Assembly (NCBI RefSeq): GCF_000004195.4
Contig: NC_030683.2
Location: 91,493,410 to 91,557,409 of the forward strand
Origin: Xenopus tropicalis
Lineage: Eukaryota; Chordata; Amphibia; Anura; Pipidae
Reading direction: 5' to 3'
Length of the DNA stretch: 64,000 nt
Part shown: piece by piece, positions 1-11,497 of the stretch
Numbering within the stretch: the first letter of the stretch is position 1
Layout: each line of letters begins with the position of its first letter
Made by a program: the position numbers and the translations under genes
Notes under the pieces: model-generated
Told to the model about the DNA's origin: nothing
What the model saw: the letters and a program-made list of their open reading frames with translations, nothing else
The model's database searches: none

Positions 1-171
1 TTGAACAAAGAATGACAAGATGACAAATTCAAGTACTTTACTGATAAAGATCTTAAAGGTTAATAGAACTTTTGATTGACAGAATTTTGTTGTGAGTAGT
101 AATAACTTTCCAAAAATCCCAGTCTTTGGGCGATAAGGCTAGTGCCACACTAGGCAAACTGCCCCTCTGCT

Positions 172-411
172 TTAAAAGGAGAAGGAAAGTCAAAGTCACG
201 TGTTAGGCACCCCCAAGTGACTTCAATAGCCTACCTTTTACCCCGGGCTGGTGCCCCTGTACAGAGAGAACAGCACCAGCCCGGGGTAGCTGCGAGCACT
301 TCCTCCTTCCTGTATCGCTGCGCGCGCATGCACAGTAGAGTGAAAAGCCGAACTTAAACAGAGAAGTCGGCTTTTCACTCTACTGCGCATGTGCCTTTCC
401 TTCTCCTTTAA
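172..411. mobile_element. TTAA-flanked foldback MITE (T2-like)
   Basis: Flanked by TTAA at 172-175 and 408-411, with ends AGGAGAAGGAAAG and CTTTCCTTCTCCT. Long internal complementarity (ACCCCGGGCTGGTGC, GAAAAGCCGA and their complements) would fold it into one hairpin. A longer relative lies at 39690-40080. TTAA target duplication and TTAAAGG ends are known for Xenopus T2-family MITEs. Confidence 0.8.
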
Positions 412-726
412 GGGCAAGGTCACACAAAGTGTAAATCCGCTTCTCTCAACCCTGCGTTTTCCGTCAGGTTGAGAGAAGCTGATCCGCTTTCCTATGCTGC
501 CATTGTTCCTGCACTAGAGAACTACAGAATCTGCTTCAGTGCAGCCACACAAGGCAGAGCAGAGCGACAGTCCGCCCAAAAAAGCCTGCTTTTGTGTTTT
601 ACAAGCAGACCTACACTCCTGTTCCACCGCATGTGGCTGCACTGAAGCAAATTCTGTGGTTTTTAGTACAGGCAAAAAAATGCAAGGCTGAGAGAAGCGG
701 ATGTACGCTTTGTGTGACCTCGCCCT
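411..726. mobile_element. Inverted-repeat MITE
   Basis: The ends are about 40-bp imperfect inverted repeats: AGGGCAAGGTCACACAAAG at 411, complementary to the sequence ending at 726. An internal inverted repeat surrounds a region with CACTGAAGCA-type motifs. It has no coding capacity. Confidence 0.65.
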
Positions 727-1619
727 AAAAATCTGCAAATTGTGCCTGCACCCAAAAGCACTGCTTCGTTCCAAGTGCAGTCAGACACAGTATATTTCAG
801 CCCAAAACAGCATACTCAAGCAAGTTCCGGCTAAAATATGCTGCATGTTCCTGCAGCTGGCCCAAAGCATGCTTTTAGGCACAACTTTTAGATTCTTCAA
901 GTGTAGGGACTGATTCTCGACCTGTGTTTATTCGCCGGCTGTGAATCTGCCCCATGTGGCACTAGTCTAATCAACGGACAAAACAACGAACAACATTACT
1001 ACAACCAGTAGTAAGTACTTGAGGCACTATAATAATACAGGCAGAGCGTTGGGTCACTCTCCAAAGAGCAGTGTTATAACAGGCACACATGAAGTGCACA
1101 GAGCAAAGCGTTGTTGCAAACCTGCAAAATGTATTGCTTCTGGTGCACACATGGCTCAAAGTGCTACTGGGAAGGAAAAGGCTTGTCATTTCATGCATAT
1201 GATGCAGGGTAACAGAGGGCACAGAAAGGATCAGCTTTAACCCTTTCTGTTCCTGTGACCCCAATTTGCAACCCCTTTTCTTGTTTGATTAAGGTTTAGT
1301 TAATTGATGCAACTGTACTTTCTTTCAGTTTCATCTTTTTTTTCCTAAGGTTAGATCAAGTAAAATCACTGGGCACTCCAGGTTGTTAGGCGCCCCAGGT
1401 CCTTCTAGTTTTCCTGCTCACCCAGGATGGTACACCTCTTCTTTTTTTTTTTTTTTTTTAAAAAAAAGACCAGTTTAGAGCACTGTTTACCGTGCTACCA
1501 TCTTTTTTCCCCATCTTTCAGATATTCCCCTGATGTGCCAGAGAACAGATTTTTTTCAGAAATATCTGTACATGTGTTCTCCTAAAACTGGCACAGGGGA
1601 CAACTTACAAGGTAGTTCA

Positions 1620-1860
1620 GGCCTGGATTTGTGGCGAGGCCACAAAGGCCCAGGCCTAGGGCGGCACAAATTTAAGGGCTGCCCCGCCAACAAAATTTTT
1701 ACATTTTGCGCCCATACGGAGCAATGGGGACTTCTTCCCACTGCTCCATATTCAAGTTTAATTGTCGCGCATGCACGCTTGAGTCGGCACGGCGCGAGGA
1801 TATGTTCGCGCATGCGTCCGCAGGGGGCGGCCTCGGGGCACCTAGATTTGGCGCTTAGCA
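1620..1860. repeat. Dispersed repeat copy
   Basis: GC-rich stretch with GCGGCACAAATTTAAGGGC, related in reverse orientation to 8200-8350 (ACCCTTAAATTTGTGCCACCC). It appears twice in the window and has no coding signal. The class is unknown. Confidence 0.45.
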
Positions 1861-2916
1861 GTTTCCTTTTCCTTTCCAGTTATATGAAGAAAATGAGCAC
1901 CAGGCCAGGGTAGCAGAGTGAGAGACTAGAGTCACTGGGGGAGGGGCTAACATGTCCACAGTGACAACAAAAGAGGGGTGGGGTTAAGGCTGATCAGCAG
2001 TAAACAAATGTAACATCGCAATGCACAAATGCAAGTGTCAGCTGGGTTTGGCCTAGGAATCATGCAAATCCTGCGCTAAATACATGATTCAGTGCATCCC
2101 TAGAAGAAAAATGACTTTCAGACACATGGCATTTTACTATTTGGTAGTCTGATGGAAAAGGCTGGTGATAACAGATGATAACATTTTGTGGAGCTGAGTT
2201 TATCACAAGCAGCTCAACTGCAGCTCTCTCAGCTACTTCCTAGTCTAGCATGAAGCCCTGTCCCATTTTTTTGCTGAGCTCTCCTTCTCTCTGATGTGAA
2301 GATGGTCAAAGAGGTTTCTACTGTGCATGCCTGATTGATTTCTATTGAAGCAGAGCAGCAAGCATGAGCAGTAGACAGAATATAGAATTTACATGAGGCT
2401 GAGTGCAGGGATAAAGGTATGATATTCTGGGGGCTGTATAGAGTTTTTTTAGGGGCTTTTATGATAAAAGGCTTACTTATCCTTTAAAGAACAAAACCCT
2501 GAAAACCAACATAACCCAAAGCTGTTGTTTAAGAAACGTGGGTCTTAAATTTAATTAACAAACAAGGGTTACAGATTAAGCATTTGCAATTGTTATTCCT
2601 TTTTAAGAAAAATGCATTGTGTATTTTAACCTAACTAAAATACATTATGTTATGTAATATTATTCAGATTTATGAAAGGTCAAGATGTGCTCCATTTGTT
2701 TGATCTTGACAAATTTACCATGTCTCTTCTTTTGCATTGGTAAATTTCCCTGAAGGAATTATTACCTCCCTTAATAAATACAATCATCACTTATGGGCGT
2801 ATTGCCTTTTATTGTGTACTTTGCATTGAAATGCTGTTTAATTCTTATTTTAAAGTATCTTTTTAACCTACATACAAATGGCAAATGCACACAAAAGCTT
2901 GGTAAACTAGATAACA

Positions 2917-3092
2917 TATATCTAGTATAAATAAATTTGAAGCAACTGGACTTGTTTAGTAATCATTGAAGACGTTTCACTACTCATCCGAGCAGCTTCT
3001 TCAGTTGAAGAAGCTGCTCGGATGAGTAGTGAAACGTCTTCAATGATTACTAAACAAGTCCAGTTGCTTCAAATTTATTTATACTAGATATA
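2917..3092. repeat. Perfect 176-bp palindrome (87-bp arms, 2-nt loop)
   Basis: The left arm 2917-3003 and right arm 3006-3092 are exact reverse complements by manual comparison, around a GT loop at 3004-3005. Each arm contains GATGAGTAGTGAAACGTCTTC, a motif I recall as widely dispersed in frog and fish genomes. Single-stranded, it would form an uninterrupted hairpin. It may be a foldback formed from one copy of a dispersed repeat, or an assembly artefact. Confidence 0.9.
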
Positions 3093-3377
3093 CCATGACC
3101 TGGATGAATGAAAATCTTCATAGACATAGATAACATATATATTCCCCATTCTATAGCGAAAACATGGTGAGCAAATTTCATAAATAAAATGGACACAAAT
3201 TTGTATTTTTTTAAATAGATTGTGTGTGTGTGTGTGGTGGCTAATTCCTCTGTATGATATAGCCACTACACCCACAAGTACACACTGTGGATGAAGCAAC
3301 TGCATTGTGGATACTGAAATTTATAAACTTTAAAAGCAGTTGTCACCTAAGATTCTGCACATGCACATATTTATCTA

Positions 3378-3670
3378 TACAGGTTATAGGACTGCTTATG
3401 GGGAAACCCATTATTCATAAAGTTCCAAATTACGGAAAGGCACTCTTAATTAAAAGAAGTCAATATTAATGAAATAATTTAAATTTGTTACATTATTTTC
3501 TTTCTCTCTGTAATAAAACAATACTTGATCCTAAGATATAATTAATATTTATAGGAGGCAAAACAATCCTATTGGGTTTAAATAAGGTTTAAATGATTTT
3601 TTAGTAGACTTAAGATATGGGGATCCAAATTACGTCCCAAGAATTCTGAATAACAGGTACTATACCTGTA
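3378..3670. mobile_element. Inverted-repeat MITE, TACAGGTAT family
   Basis: The ends are TACAGGTTATAGGACTGCTT and, at the right, complementary TACTATACCTGTA. The family also occurs at 17709-18021, 45304-45618 and 45637-45868. Internal landmarks shared between copies are AAAGTTCCAAATTACGGAAA and CTCTGTAATAA. It is non-coding. Confidence 0.75.
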
Positions 3671-6206
3671 TCACTTTTGAAGTTAATTTCCTCCCCAAAT
3701 GAAATTAACATTCAACACTTCTATGAATTAGGAGTTGTTACTGTATATCCCAGAGATAAAAAGAGCAATTTTAAACAGTCAATATGATCTAATACCGGTC
3801 TGCCCATTCAGGCCACATGCGTTTTGGGCACAGTAAATGCACTGGAGTGCAGTCCAAATCAAGATTAAAAATGTCACATGACTTACTAAAACGTGTATTA
3901 TAAAAAAATAAAAAAACATGTTGTAAAATGTGAGGGTATTAAAAGTCATCTCTTATACTTTGCCCTCATGATTTTATAAGGTCATGGAATAACTCAGACT
4001 TTTAATATCCTTATATTTTACAATGGATTTTACAGGATTCCTTGTAAATTGTAGGGATAGTGCAGGAGTGTGCTTTTATACATAGCACAGTGCTCCAAAC
4101 CGCTTCTTACAATCACCAAAGAGCACAGCTGGAAATTATAGCCCAACAACAGAATGGGGGCCATGCACTGCACTGTCCAAACAGACACTACAGAAAAAGA
4201 CATTGTCTACTGTCTTGTGAGAACTGCAGGCCTCCAGTCATTGTTCAAATGCAGCTCTGAAACCATTCCCACCAGTCATAGCTGGGTGCTCTCACATGTG
4301 GCACAAATAGTAAATATTTTACATTTCATATAATTATATGCAGATTTGCATGCACTGCCATTGCCCACTGTTAGGAGTGACTCTTTTCCATTGCAGGGAA
4401 AACCTCATCTGAGGGCAAGGCAATTCACTTCTTATTGTTTCCCTTTACAGGTTATACTATGGTTAATGCTGTCCCTAAATAAAGTATATTACTAATAGAT
4501 GCTGTCTTAAAGGACAGGATAGCCAATGTTTTACCACGCATTTGTTATGCAGAGCAGCTTGCCCCAACCACAGTTGCTTACTTAATCTGACCATCTCCAT
4601 GCCTGAAACATGTAAATCCTGATTAATCCTGACTAATGCTGGTCAAAAAATTGTAAATCTTCATTGTCTACTTTTGGTCTGGAACTGCAATGTGCCACAA
4701 TCTTTTTGACCTTGTACAACAGAAGTTGCTATCCTGGATGGCTTGAATACACAAAAGAGGGGTCTCTATTAGGAATGGATGTTACTGCAATGTGCTGCCC
4801 ATTACAGCCACTGGTATTCATACTGACATCCAGTTGCTATGGTTATACAACTTTGGTAACATCCAGAAACAATGCTTCTGGCTGGAATTCTTTAGCTACA
4901 TATTTTAAATTATTTAAGCAAAAGTTTCAATTTAGAAGACAATTTAGAAGTTAGTAAAGAGTTTCAGAGAAGCTGATCTACTGGTATGAGCTGCTGGTGG
5001 CAACAATCCAAGAAAAATTAGAAGGCAACTGTAATATTGTGATCTCCACAGTGCTCAAACAAGTCAAAAGTCCCCTTGATCCTCTGTTTCCAAAAAAAAA
5101 AAAAAAACCCTGTGCCTATGACAGCCTTTTGGTAACTTCCACTCATTGCCAGCATCTACCATAGGAAAAATGTCTCTTTGTCTTCTACTGAAAAGGGTTT
5201 TTAGACCATCAGTTCTCTCACAGAAAACCAATGCAGTTAAATGCCACGTCACAACATTTGTAAGGAGGATAAGCAGGCTGAGGCCCAAATAATGTTAGCA
5301 AACACCCTAGGCATTCAAAAGACACATTGGGCTACATTTGACATCAGTCCAACAATTATCATCCCATGCTCTATGTCATTCAGCTTAATGGAAACAGGTT
5401 CCATTCCAATCAATAAAAGTAAGCATGGGGTAGATCAGTAGAGGGTTATAGGGAATTTCTCTTCCATCTAAACTTTATATGTGCTATTTTGTCTTAGACA
5501 GGAAAGCACTATGTTTCTTTCACACTACCGGGGGGAGGGTGGATCAAAGCCATAAAGGGGTCCCAAGCAGTATTTTGGCTGGAGAGGACTTCTGCCTAAT
5601 AGATCACCGCAGATCACAGTAAAACTTAGCACAGAAAACCCATCATTTAAATCGTACTTATTTCTTAAAAGCAGCTTGTTTAGAAATGAATTAATTGATT
5701 TAACTTTAGGGAAGTACTTTCTGCATATTGACTTTCAGTTTTAAGAGTTACCCTAAAAGTATAATGTTGCAATTAACTTTTCACATTAAAACTATCTCTG
5801 CAAATTTGCATTTCTAACCCACAGTGAGGAATGCCATTCAACTTGCCATAGTCTTTTCTATTGAAAAAAAAAACTGTTCCTCTAGTGATTATAATTAGTT
5901 TGCAAGGCTGTTGCTGAAGTCTATAAAGGTCCCAGTAAATAAATCAAAGTAAATGAAGCGGTACAAGAAAGGCTACATAGGCAGATTATATTGCAATTTA
6001 GACTTTACCCCATAATTTGCTTTGAGCTCAGACTCTCTCAAGGCTAAGGGCCACAAGGAGAGCCATATCTAACACCTAACCCACAGACAGGCCTGTTCTA
6101 CACACAAAATAAACTACTCCATCAAACATTATTTACAATAAGTGGTATACCTTACAGCAAGAAATAACACATCAACTTCTTGTGGTAATTTATGACAATA
6201 CATGTA

Positions 6207-6410
6207 CAAACCGGATTCCAAAAAAGTTGGGACACTAAACAAATTGTGGAATGCAATGATGTGGAGGTGCCAACTTCTAATATTTTATTCAGAATAGAAC
6301 ATAAATCACGGAACAAAAGTTTATACTGAGAAAATTTACCATTTTAAAGGGAAAAATATGTTGATTCAGAATTTCATGGTGTCAACAAATCCCAAAAAAG
6401 TTGGGACAAG
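6207..6410 (+). repeat. Left terminal inverted repeat of Tc1/mariner element
   Basis: About 204 bp, complementary to 7579-7791. It holds the outer and inner direct repeats that bind transposase in IR/DR elements. Confidence 0.93.
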
Positions 6411-6548
6411 TAGCAATAAGAGGCTGGAAAAAGTAAATTTGAGCATAACGAAGAGCTGGAAGACCAAATAACACTAATTAGGTCAATTGGCAACATGATT
6501 GGGTATAAAAAGAGCTTCTCAGAGTGGCAGTGTCTCTCAGAAGCCAAG

Positions 6549-7571
6549 ATGGGGAGAGGATCACCAATTCCCACAATGTTGCGCAGAAAGATAGTGGAGC
6601 GATATCAGAAAGGTGTTACCCAGCGAAAAATTGCAAAGATTTTGCATCTATCATCATCAACTGTGCATAACATCATCCGAAGATTCAGAGAATCTGGAAC
6701 AATCTCTGTGCGGAAGGGTCAAGGCCGTAAAACCATACTGGATGCCCGTGATCTCCGGGCCCTTAAACGACACTGCACCATAAACAGGAATGCTACTGTA
6801 AAGGAAATCACAGAATGGGCTCAGGAATACTTCCAGAAACCATTGTCAGTGAACACAATCCACCGTGCCATCCGCCGTTGCCAGCTGAAACTCTACAGTG
6901 CAAAGAAGAAGCCATTTCTAAGCAAGGTCCACAAGCTAAGGCATTTTCACTGGGTCAGGGATCATTTAAAATGGAGTGTGGCAAAATGGAAGACTGTTCT
7001 GTGGTCAGACGAGTCACGATTCGAAGTTCTTTTTGGAAATCTGGGACGCCATGTCATCCGGACCAAAGAGGACAAGGACAACCCAAGTTGTTATCAACGC
7101 TCAGTTCAGAAGCCTGCATCTCTGATGGTATGGGGTTGCATGAGTGCGTGTGGCATGGGCAGCTTGCATGTCTGGAAAGACAACATCAATGCAGAAAAAT
7201 ATATTCAGGTTCTAGAACAACATTTGCTCCCACCCAGACGTCATCTCTTTCAGGGAAGACCCTGCATTTTTCAACAAGATAATTCCAGACCCCATTCTGC
7301 ATCAATCATAACATCATGGCTGCGTAGGAGAAGGATCCGGGTACTGAAATGGCCAGTCTGTAGTCCAGATCTTTCACCTATAGAGAACATTTGGCGCATC
7401 ATAAAGAGGAAGGTGCGACAAAGAAGGCCCAAGACGATTGAACAGTTAGAGGCCTGTATTAGACAAGAACGGGAGAGCATTCCTATTCCTAAACTTGAGA
7501 AACTGGTCTCCTCGGTCCCCAGACGTCTGTTGAGTGTTATAAGAAGAAGGGGAGATGCCACACAGTGGTGA
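6549..7571 (+). CDS. Tc1-family DD34E transposase, intact ORF
   Basis: Cut-and-paste transposase. The start at 6549 (MGRGSPIP) gives 340 residues, the usual Tc1 length; an in-frame ATG at 6495 would add 18 residues that look like untranslated leader. Seen in order from the 6549 start: an N-terminal helix-turn-helix (about 8-50, with KGVTQRKIAKILHLSSSTVH), a basic linker (KGQGRK), a second DNA-binding helix set, then the catalytic core. Its residues are Asp154 (VLWSDESRF), Asp244 (FQQDNSRPHSA) and Glu279 (SPDLSPIENIW), with 34 residues between the last two. The second catalytic block reads DNSRPH where many Tc1 enzymes have DNDPKH. No stop or frameshift breaks the frame. Whether it is active cannot be told from sequence. 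Confidence 0.94.
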   Translation: MGRGSPIPTMLRRKIVERYQKGVTQRKIAKILHLSSSTVHNIIRRFRESGTISVRKGQGRKTILDARDLRALKRHCTINRNATVKEITEWAQEYFQKPLSVNTIHRAIRRCQLKLYSAKKKPFLSKVHKLRHFHWVRDHLKWSVAKWKTVLWSDESRFEVLFGNLGRHVIRTKEDKDNPSCYQRSVQKPASLMVWGCMSACGMGSLHVWKDNINAEKYIQVLEQHLLPPRRHLFQGRPCIFQQDNSRPHSASIITSWLRRRRIRVLKWPVCSPDLSPIENIWRIIKRKVRQRRPKTIEQLEACIRQERESIPIPKLEKLVSSVPRRLLSVIRRRGDATQW

Positions 7572-7578
7572 AAATGGC

Positions 7579-7791
7579 CTTGTCCCAACTTTTTTGGGAT
7601 TTGTTGACACCATGAAATTCTGAATCAACATATTTTTCCCTTAAAATGGTACATTTTCTCAGTTTAAACTTTTGTTCCGTGATTTATGTTCTATTCTGAA
7701 TAAAATATTAGAAGTTGGCACCTCCACATCATTGCGTTCAGTTTTTATTCACAATTTGTTTAGTGTCCCAACTATTTTGGAATCCGGTTTG
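7579..7791 (-). repeat. Right terminal inverted repeat of Tc1/mariner element
   Basis: About 213 bp, the near-perfect reverse complement of 6207-6410. It begins 8 nt after the transposase stop codon and ends in CCGGTTTG next to TA. Confidence 0.93.
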
Positions 7792-8559
7792 TATAAATTT
7801 CATTAAAAAAACCCAAGGCAAATAATGTATATAATTTGAGATATTATCTAATGACTGATTGCAGTTTTTAGAAAGTACAAACAAGATCAAAACCAAACTG
7901 TTATTTTTGCCTGTCTGCTTAAAAAAAAAAATGTATATTTCTTTATGTATTTTATTCATTACATATGTACTCCTTTAGGTTGGTGATATAGACCTAAAGG
8001 TGATTGGGAGCAGATGTGGGGCATGACCTGATGGATTGGAGAAAATTGTGAATTGGGTTGGACAGGGTATGGTGTACATTGCCACTAAAAAAATTTTATG
8101 ATGCCCTCTGAAACAGACATGAAAAGCAAGCAAGATTTCATACCACATGAAAAAGATTATCAATGAGATTTAGAGACACTTCCTAAAAGTATAGTGGGAT
8201 TTCTTGCTCGCACATGGGGAGCACTGGGGACAGGATGCGCTGAAGTTTTCTGCACGTCCTGTTCCCAGTGCTCCATATGCAAGCAAATTTAGGTGAGGCT
8301 GGACGTCATGCCACCCTTAAATTTGTGCCACCCTAGCCCAGGCCTTTTTGGCCTGATTATAGTACTGGGCTGAACCTGTAGGAACATAAGCAAGTGTCCC
8401 AGAAGAAAGCACTAAGCATTTATTGAGGGACTCTTGTCACTGGGCAAAGACTGAGATGCCAATCTAATCTCAAATATCAACGTGTTTAAATGTTGAAGAT
8501 CCACTACACACTGAGTGCAATTGTTTAGTAAAATGTTGAGGGCTTTTAAGATTTTATGA

Positions 8560-9130
8560 GGAAACCTGAGTACCTGTCAGGTCAGGCCACTGGTGAGTGA
8601 CCAACAGGTAGGATCCTATGTGCTGAGTATCTCAGGAAATACCCATTAATGGAAGAGTAGAAGCCATGGTAAAGTGAAAGAATAGATTTAATGAGCAAAA
8701 AGTAAAAAGAAAAAAAAAACAGATAGAAGTGCAGACTGAAAACCAGAGTTCAAACAGAGGCCAGTGGTGAGGCTAACGGTAGACAAATGGAGTCCGGTAA
8801 CAAGTTGGAAGGTCAGGGCTGGCAGAAGACTAGCGAGGTCCATAAAGCAGACCAAAGTCAGTGGCAGGCAGCAGGCAAGCAAGGTTGAGTAAACAGGCCA
8901 GGGTTAAAACCAGGGAATCCACAGAAATTGGTACCAGGTGGACACAGTAGAGCTGGAACAAGGAACCAGGCAGGGCATACATCAGGGAACACGGGAACCA
9001 AGAATCCCAGAATCACAGGCTAGATCAGGCTGGGGAGCACGGATGATCAAGTAACCGTGAAATGCATGGAGCAAGCTAATAAAGGTCCTTAATTGCTTGA
9101 TCACAAGCACATGTGGTTAACAAGGTAGGC
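8560..9130. repeat. Probable dispersed repeat (AGG/CAG-rich)
   Basis: Purine-rich, low-complexity-looking sequence with phrases such as GCAGGCAGCAGGCAAGCAAGG and CAGGGAATCC. A similar style of sequence recurs near 43320-43390. No ORF of interest. The class was not recognised. Confidence 0.35.
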
Positions 9131-9419
9131 GGAGGCAAATGATCATCAGGGAGATATATCGGATTCATATTAGAAATGATGACCAGTCCCAACCCTAAAT
9201 GCCCCTAATGGCTCAGTTTGCAAATGCAAATAGGATTCAGGTTGGGTTTAGTATTCATTTGAATCTTTAACAAAGGGATTTGGCTGCATTCCAAAATAGT
9301 GGATTCAGTGCACCCCTACCTGACAGTATCCAAAGATACCCACACAAGGTGAACATAAATCCAATAGATGAAGCTAAAAAGACACATGCCCATATACTGT
9401 AGTTCAACCATTTTGCCAA

Positions 9420-9950
9420 AGTGAAACCTGCCTTTCTTCTAATCGCTCCAGAGGAAGGAAAAAAAACCCTTCTGAAGCCTCTCCAATTTGCCTCAGATGG
9501 AGAAAAGTCCTTCCTGACTCCAAGAGGGCAATCAGACAGTCCCTGGATCAACATTGTACTTAGCGTTTGCATTTCTATCTTCTTACTTTCTAAAAGGGCA
9601 TCCAACCATGTCTGAATCTGTAGAACTTAACAGCTTCTACTGCAAAAACCTTCTGCATCTTAAGTTAAAAAGTCCCTTCTTATAATCTCAATGGATGCCC
9701 TCATATCTGCTGGAAGAATCTAATGCAGAATAACACATCAGAGAGTTTATTGTATGGCCCCTTGGATATTTATACAGTCATAATATCACCCCTTCTCCTT
9801 TATAAACAATCCAAACTTGGTCAACATTTTTGCATAAGTGAGGTCTTCCAAACACTTGCCCGCTACAGATAAAGTTATTATCCACAATTACCCTCCAAGT
9901 CCTTCTTCATTAAGGGTAAAAAAAAGCCTTGCATATTTTTAGATCAAAAA
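9420..9950. repeat. Probable ancient non-LTR retroelement fragment
   Basis: Contains phrases such as AGAGGGCAATCAGACAGTCC followed by CTGGATCAAC, which I recall as a widely dispersed vertebrate repeat. The open frames on both strands here have no domain. The class (CR1/L2-like) is a guess. Confidence 0.4.
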
Positions 9951-10849
9951 TTTATAATCTCACACTTCATCATTATAAAACAGTCCGATTATCATCTGCC
10001 ATTAAGACCAGATCCTCCTGCTAAGATGCCACATCTTAGATCCATCGTTTTGCATGCATGATTATCAATGATAAGCTGCACTTACATGCACCAATATATG
10101 AATGAAAGGAAGCCTGAAAAAAATCAGAAAAAGTGGCCTAGCTAAAATTAAACTAAGCCAAGTATTCAAGGGTGTATTCCATCAGGCCCAGGCCTTTGGT
10201 CATATTAACTTTGTTTAAAAAGTGTCAGCCACTGACTTATCAAAGTCATGTGTACATTTACATAGACCTGAAACTCTGACACCTATAGTGTATACACCTA
10301 GAACATAATACATATGCATATAGTGCCTTGGCTCTAATTAAACAAAGGCTTCTAGTTGCACAAGGAAACTACACCCTATCAAAAAACTGACTGAATAATT
10401 AAACATTATATTACACATTCAAGCCTTTTTTAACAAGTTAAAACTAGATGACAACGTTTTAGAAACAAATATGATGATAAATTAACCCTAAGAAAAAACT
10501 TAGCCCACGCCAGGACAGCACACGGTCTTTATAATTTGCATCTGAGTATTATCCTGGTTTTGCAATGTGATAATTAGATTTTTTTTTAAGACCTTAGGAG
10601 TTATTTTTGATACAAAGCTATAAATATAGCAAGGAGACAAAGCTTCTGACACATTCTTTTGTGATGTGTGTGTTCATGTCACCGAATCTCTCACACCTAC
10701 AGCTGAATTCCAGAGCGGATCACTGGAGCATGTCAGGCAAAGCAGGGTGGGGGAACGAAAACAATCACATAGATAAAATGCAAATGAATATGATTTTTTA
10801 AAAATCATATGCGCATGCTAAGATTTTAACAACTAAAGGCAATGTTAAT

Positions 10850-11180
10850 GAAAATTTACTTATAAACATAGGCCTTTACCTTTCAAACCAATACAGTTAG
10901 ATGCCAAAGATTGCTTTTTGCTTTTCTGGGTGCTTTGGCTATGCCAAGGACACCTCAGCATGGGGCACCCCTTTAAATGCACGGATATACTGATACACCA
11001 GATTCTTCTCAGCCTGCAGATAAATGTGCCGAATTCCACTTTGTGTGCCAGCATCCAGGCCAACGTAATGGCTCTAGGTTCAGGCACAACAACATTATTA
11101 AAGCGTAGGGGCAGAATCTTGGCCTGCATTTATCCACAAGCTGAGAATCCGTCCTGTATGGCATTAGTCTTATAGAAAAA
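10850..11180. mobile_element. MITE-like repeat related to the outer element at 135-968
   Basis: Shares with 830-970 the order GGCACAAC, GTAGGG, GAATCTTGGCCTGC/GATTCTCGACCTGT, TTTATCC/TTTATTC and the end GGCATTAGTCTTA/GGCACTAGTCTAA. No coding potential. Confidence 0.55.
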
Positions 11181-11214
11181 AATAAAATCAATGTTGACCA
11201 AGTTACCTAGTTTA

Positions 11215-11497
11215 AATTAGACATATTCTCAAATCACTGGAATGCCCTTCCTAGTGATGTGGTAATGGCAGGCTCTTAATGCCTTTAAGAGGGGCCTGGA
11301 TGAGTTTTTGAACAAGCAGAATATCCAAGGCTATTGTGATACTAATATCTACAGTTAGTATTACTGGTTGTATATATATAGTTTATGTATGCGAGTGTAT
11401 AGATTGATTAGTATAGGTTGTGTGCTGGGTTTACTCGGATGGGTTGAACTTGATGGACAATGGTCTTTTTTCAACCCTATGTAACTATGTAACTGGT
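11215..11497 (+). repeat. L2/CR1-type retrotransposon 3' end
   Basis: Contains GAGGGGCCTGGATGAGTTTT and, near the end, GGGTTGAACTTGATGGAC followed by CTTTTTTCAACCCTATGTAA. This is the characteristic tail of L2/CR1-like LINEs in vertebrates. A second copy is at 25280-26050. Confidence 0.75.

Larger units (their letters stand above)
135..968. mobile_element. Composite MITE with two elements nested inside
   Basis: The outer ends are a short inverted repeat (AAGGCTAGTGCCACAC at 135-150 and its imperfect complement near 953-968). Its 3' body resembles 10850-11175, so this is a repeat family. Inside sit a TTAA-flanked foldback element (172-411) and a second inverted-repeat element whose ends AGGGCAAGGTCACACAAAG and CTTTGTGTGACCTCGCCCT span 411-726. 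Boundaries of the outer element are approximate. Confidence 0.6.
6207..7791 (+). mobile_element. Complete Tc1/mariner transposon with long inverted repeats
   Basis: A 1585-bp element starting CAAACCGGATTCC and ending with its reverse complement, flanked on both sides by the TA target duplication (6205-6206 and 7792-7793). The terminal repeats are long (6207-6410 and 7579-7791) and nearly identical. The motif AAAAAAGTTGGGACA occurs near the outer end (about 6219-6233) and again at the inner end (about 6394-6408) of the left repeat, which is the IR/DR organisation of Tc1 elements such as Sleeping Beauty. The right repeat has a short extra stretch near 7736-7750 and one difference in the outer direct repeat (ATAGTTGG). 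The interior holds one uninterrupted transposase ORF. The element lies in presumed prkcz intron. Confidence 0.95.

Noticed and set aside
6815..7282. Second open frame inside the transposase region
   Set aside because: It is an out-of-frame shadow of the DD34E transposase.
9267..9605. 112-codon minus-strand frame with hydrophobic end
   Set aside because: It overlaps a dispersed repeat and shows no recognisable domain.
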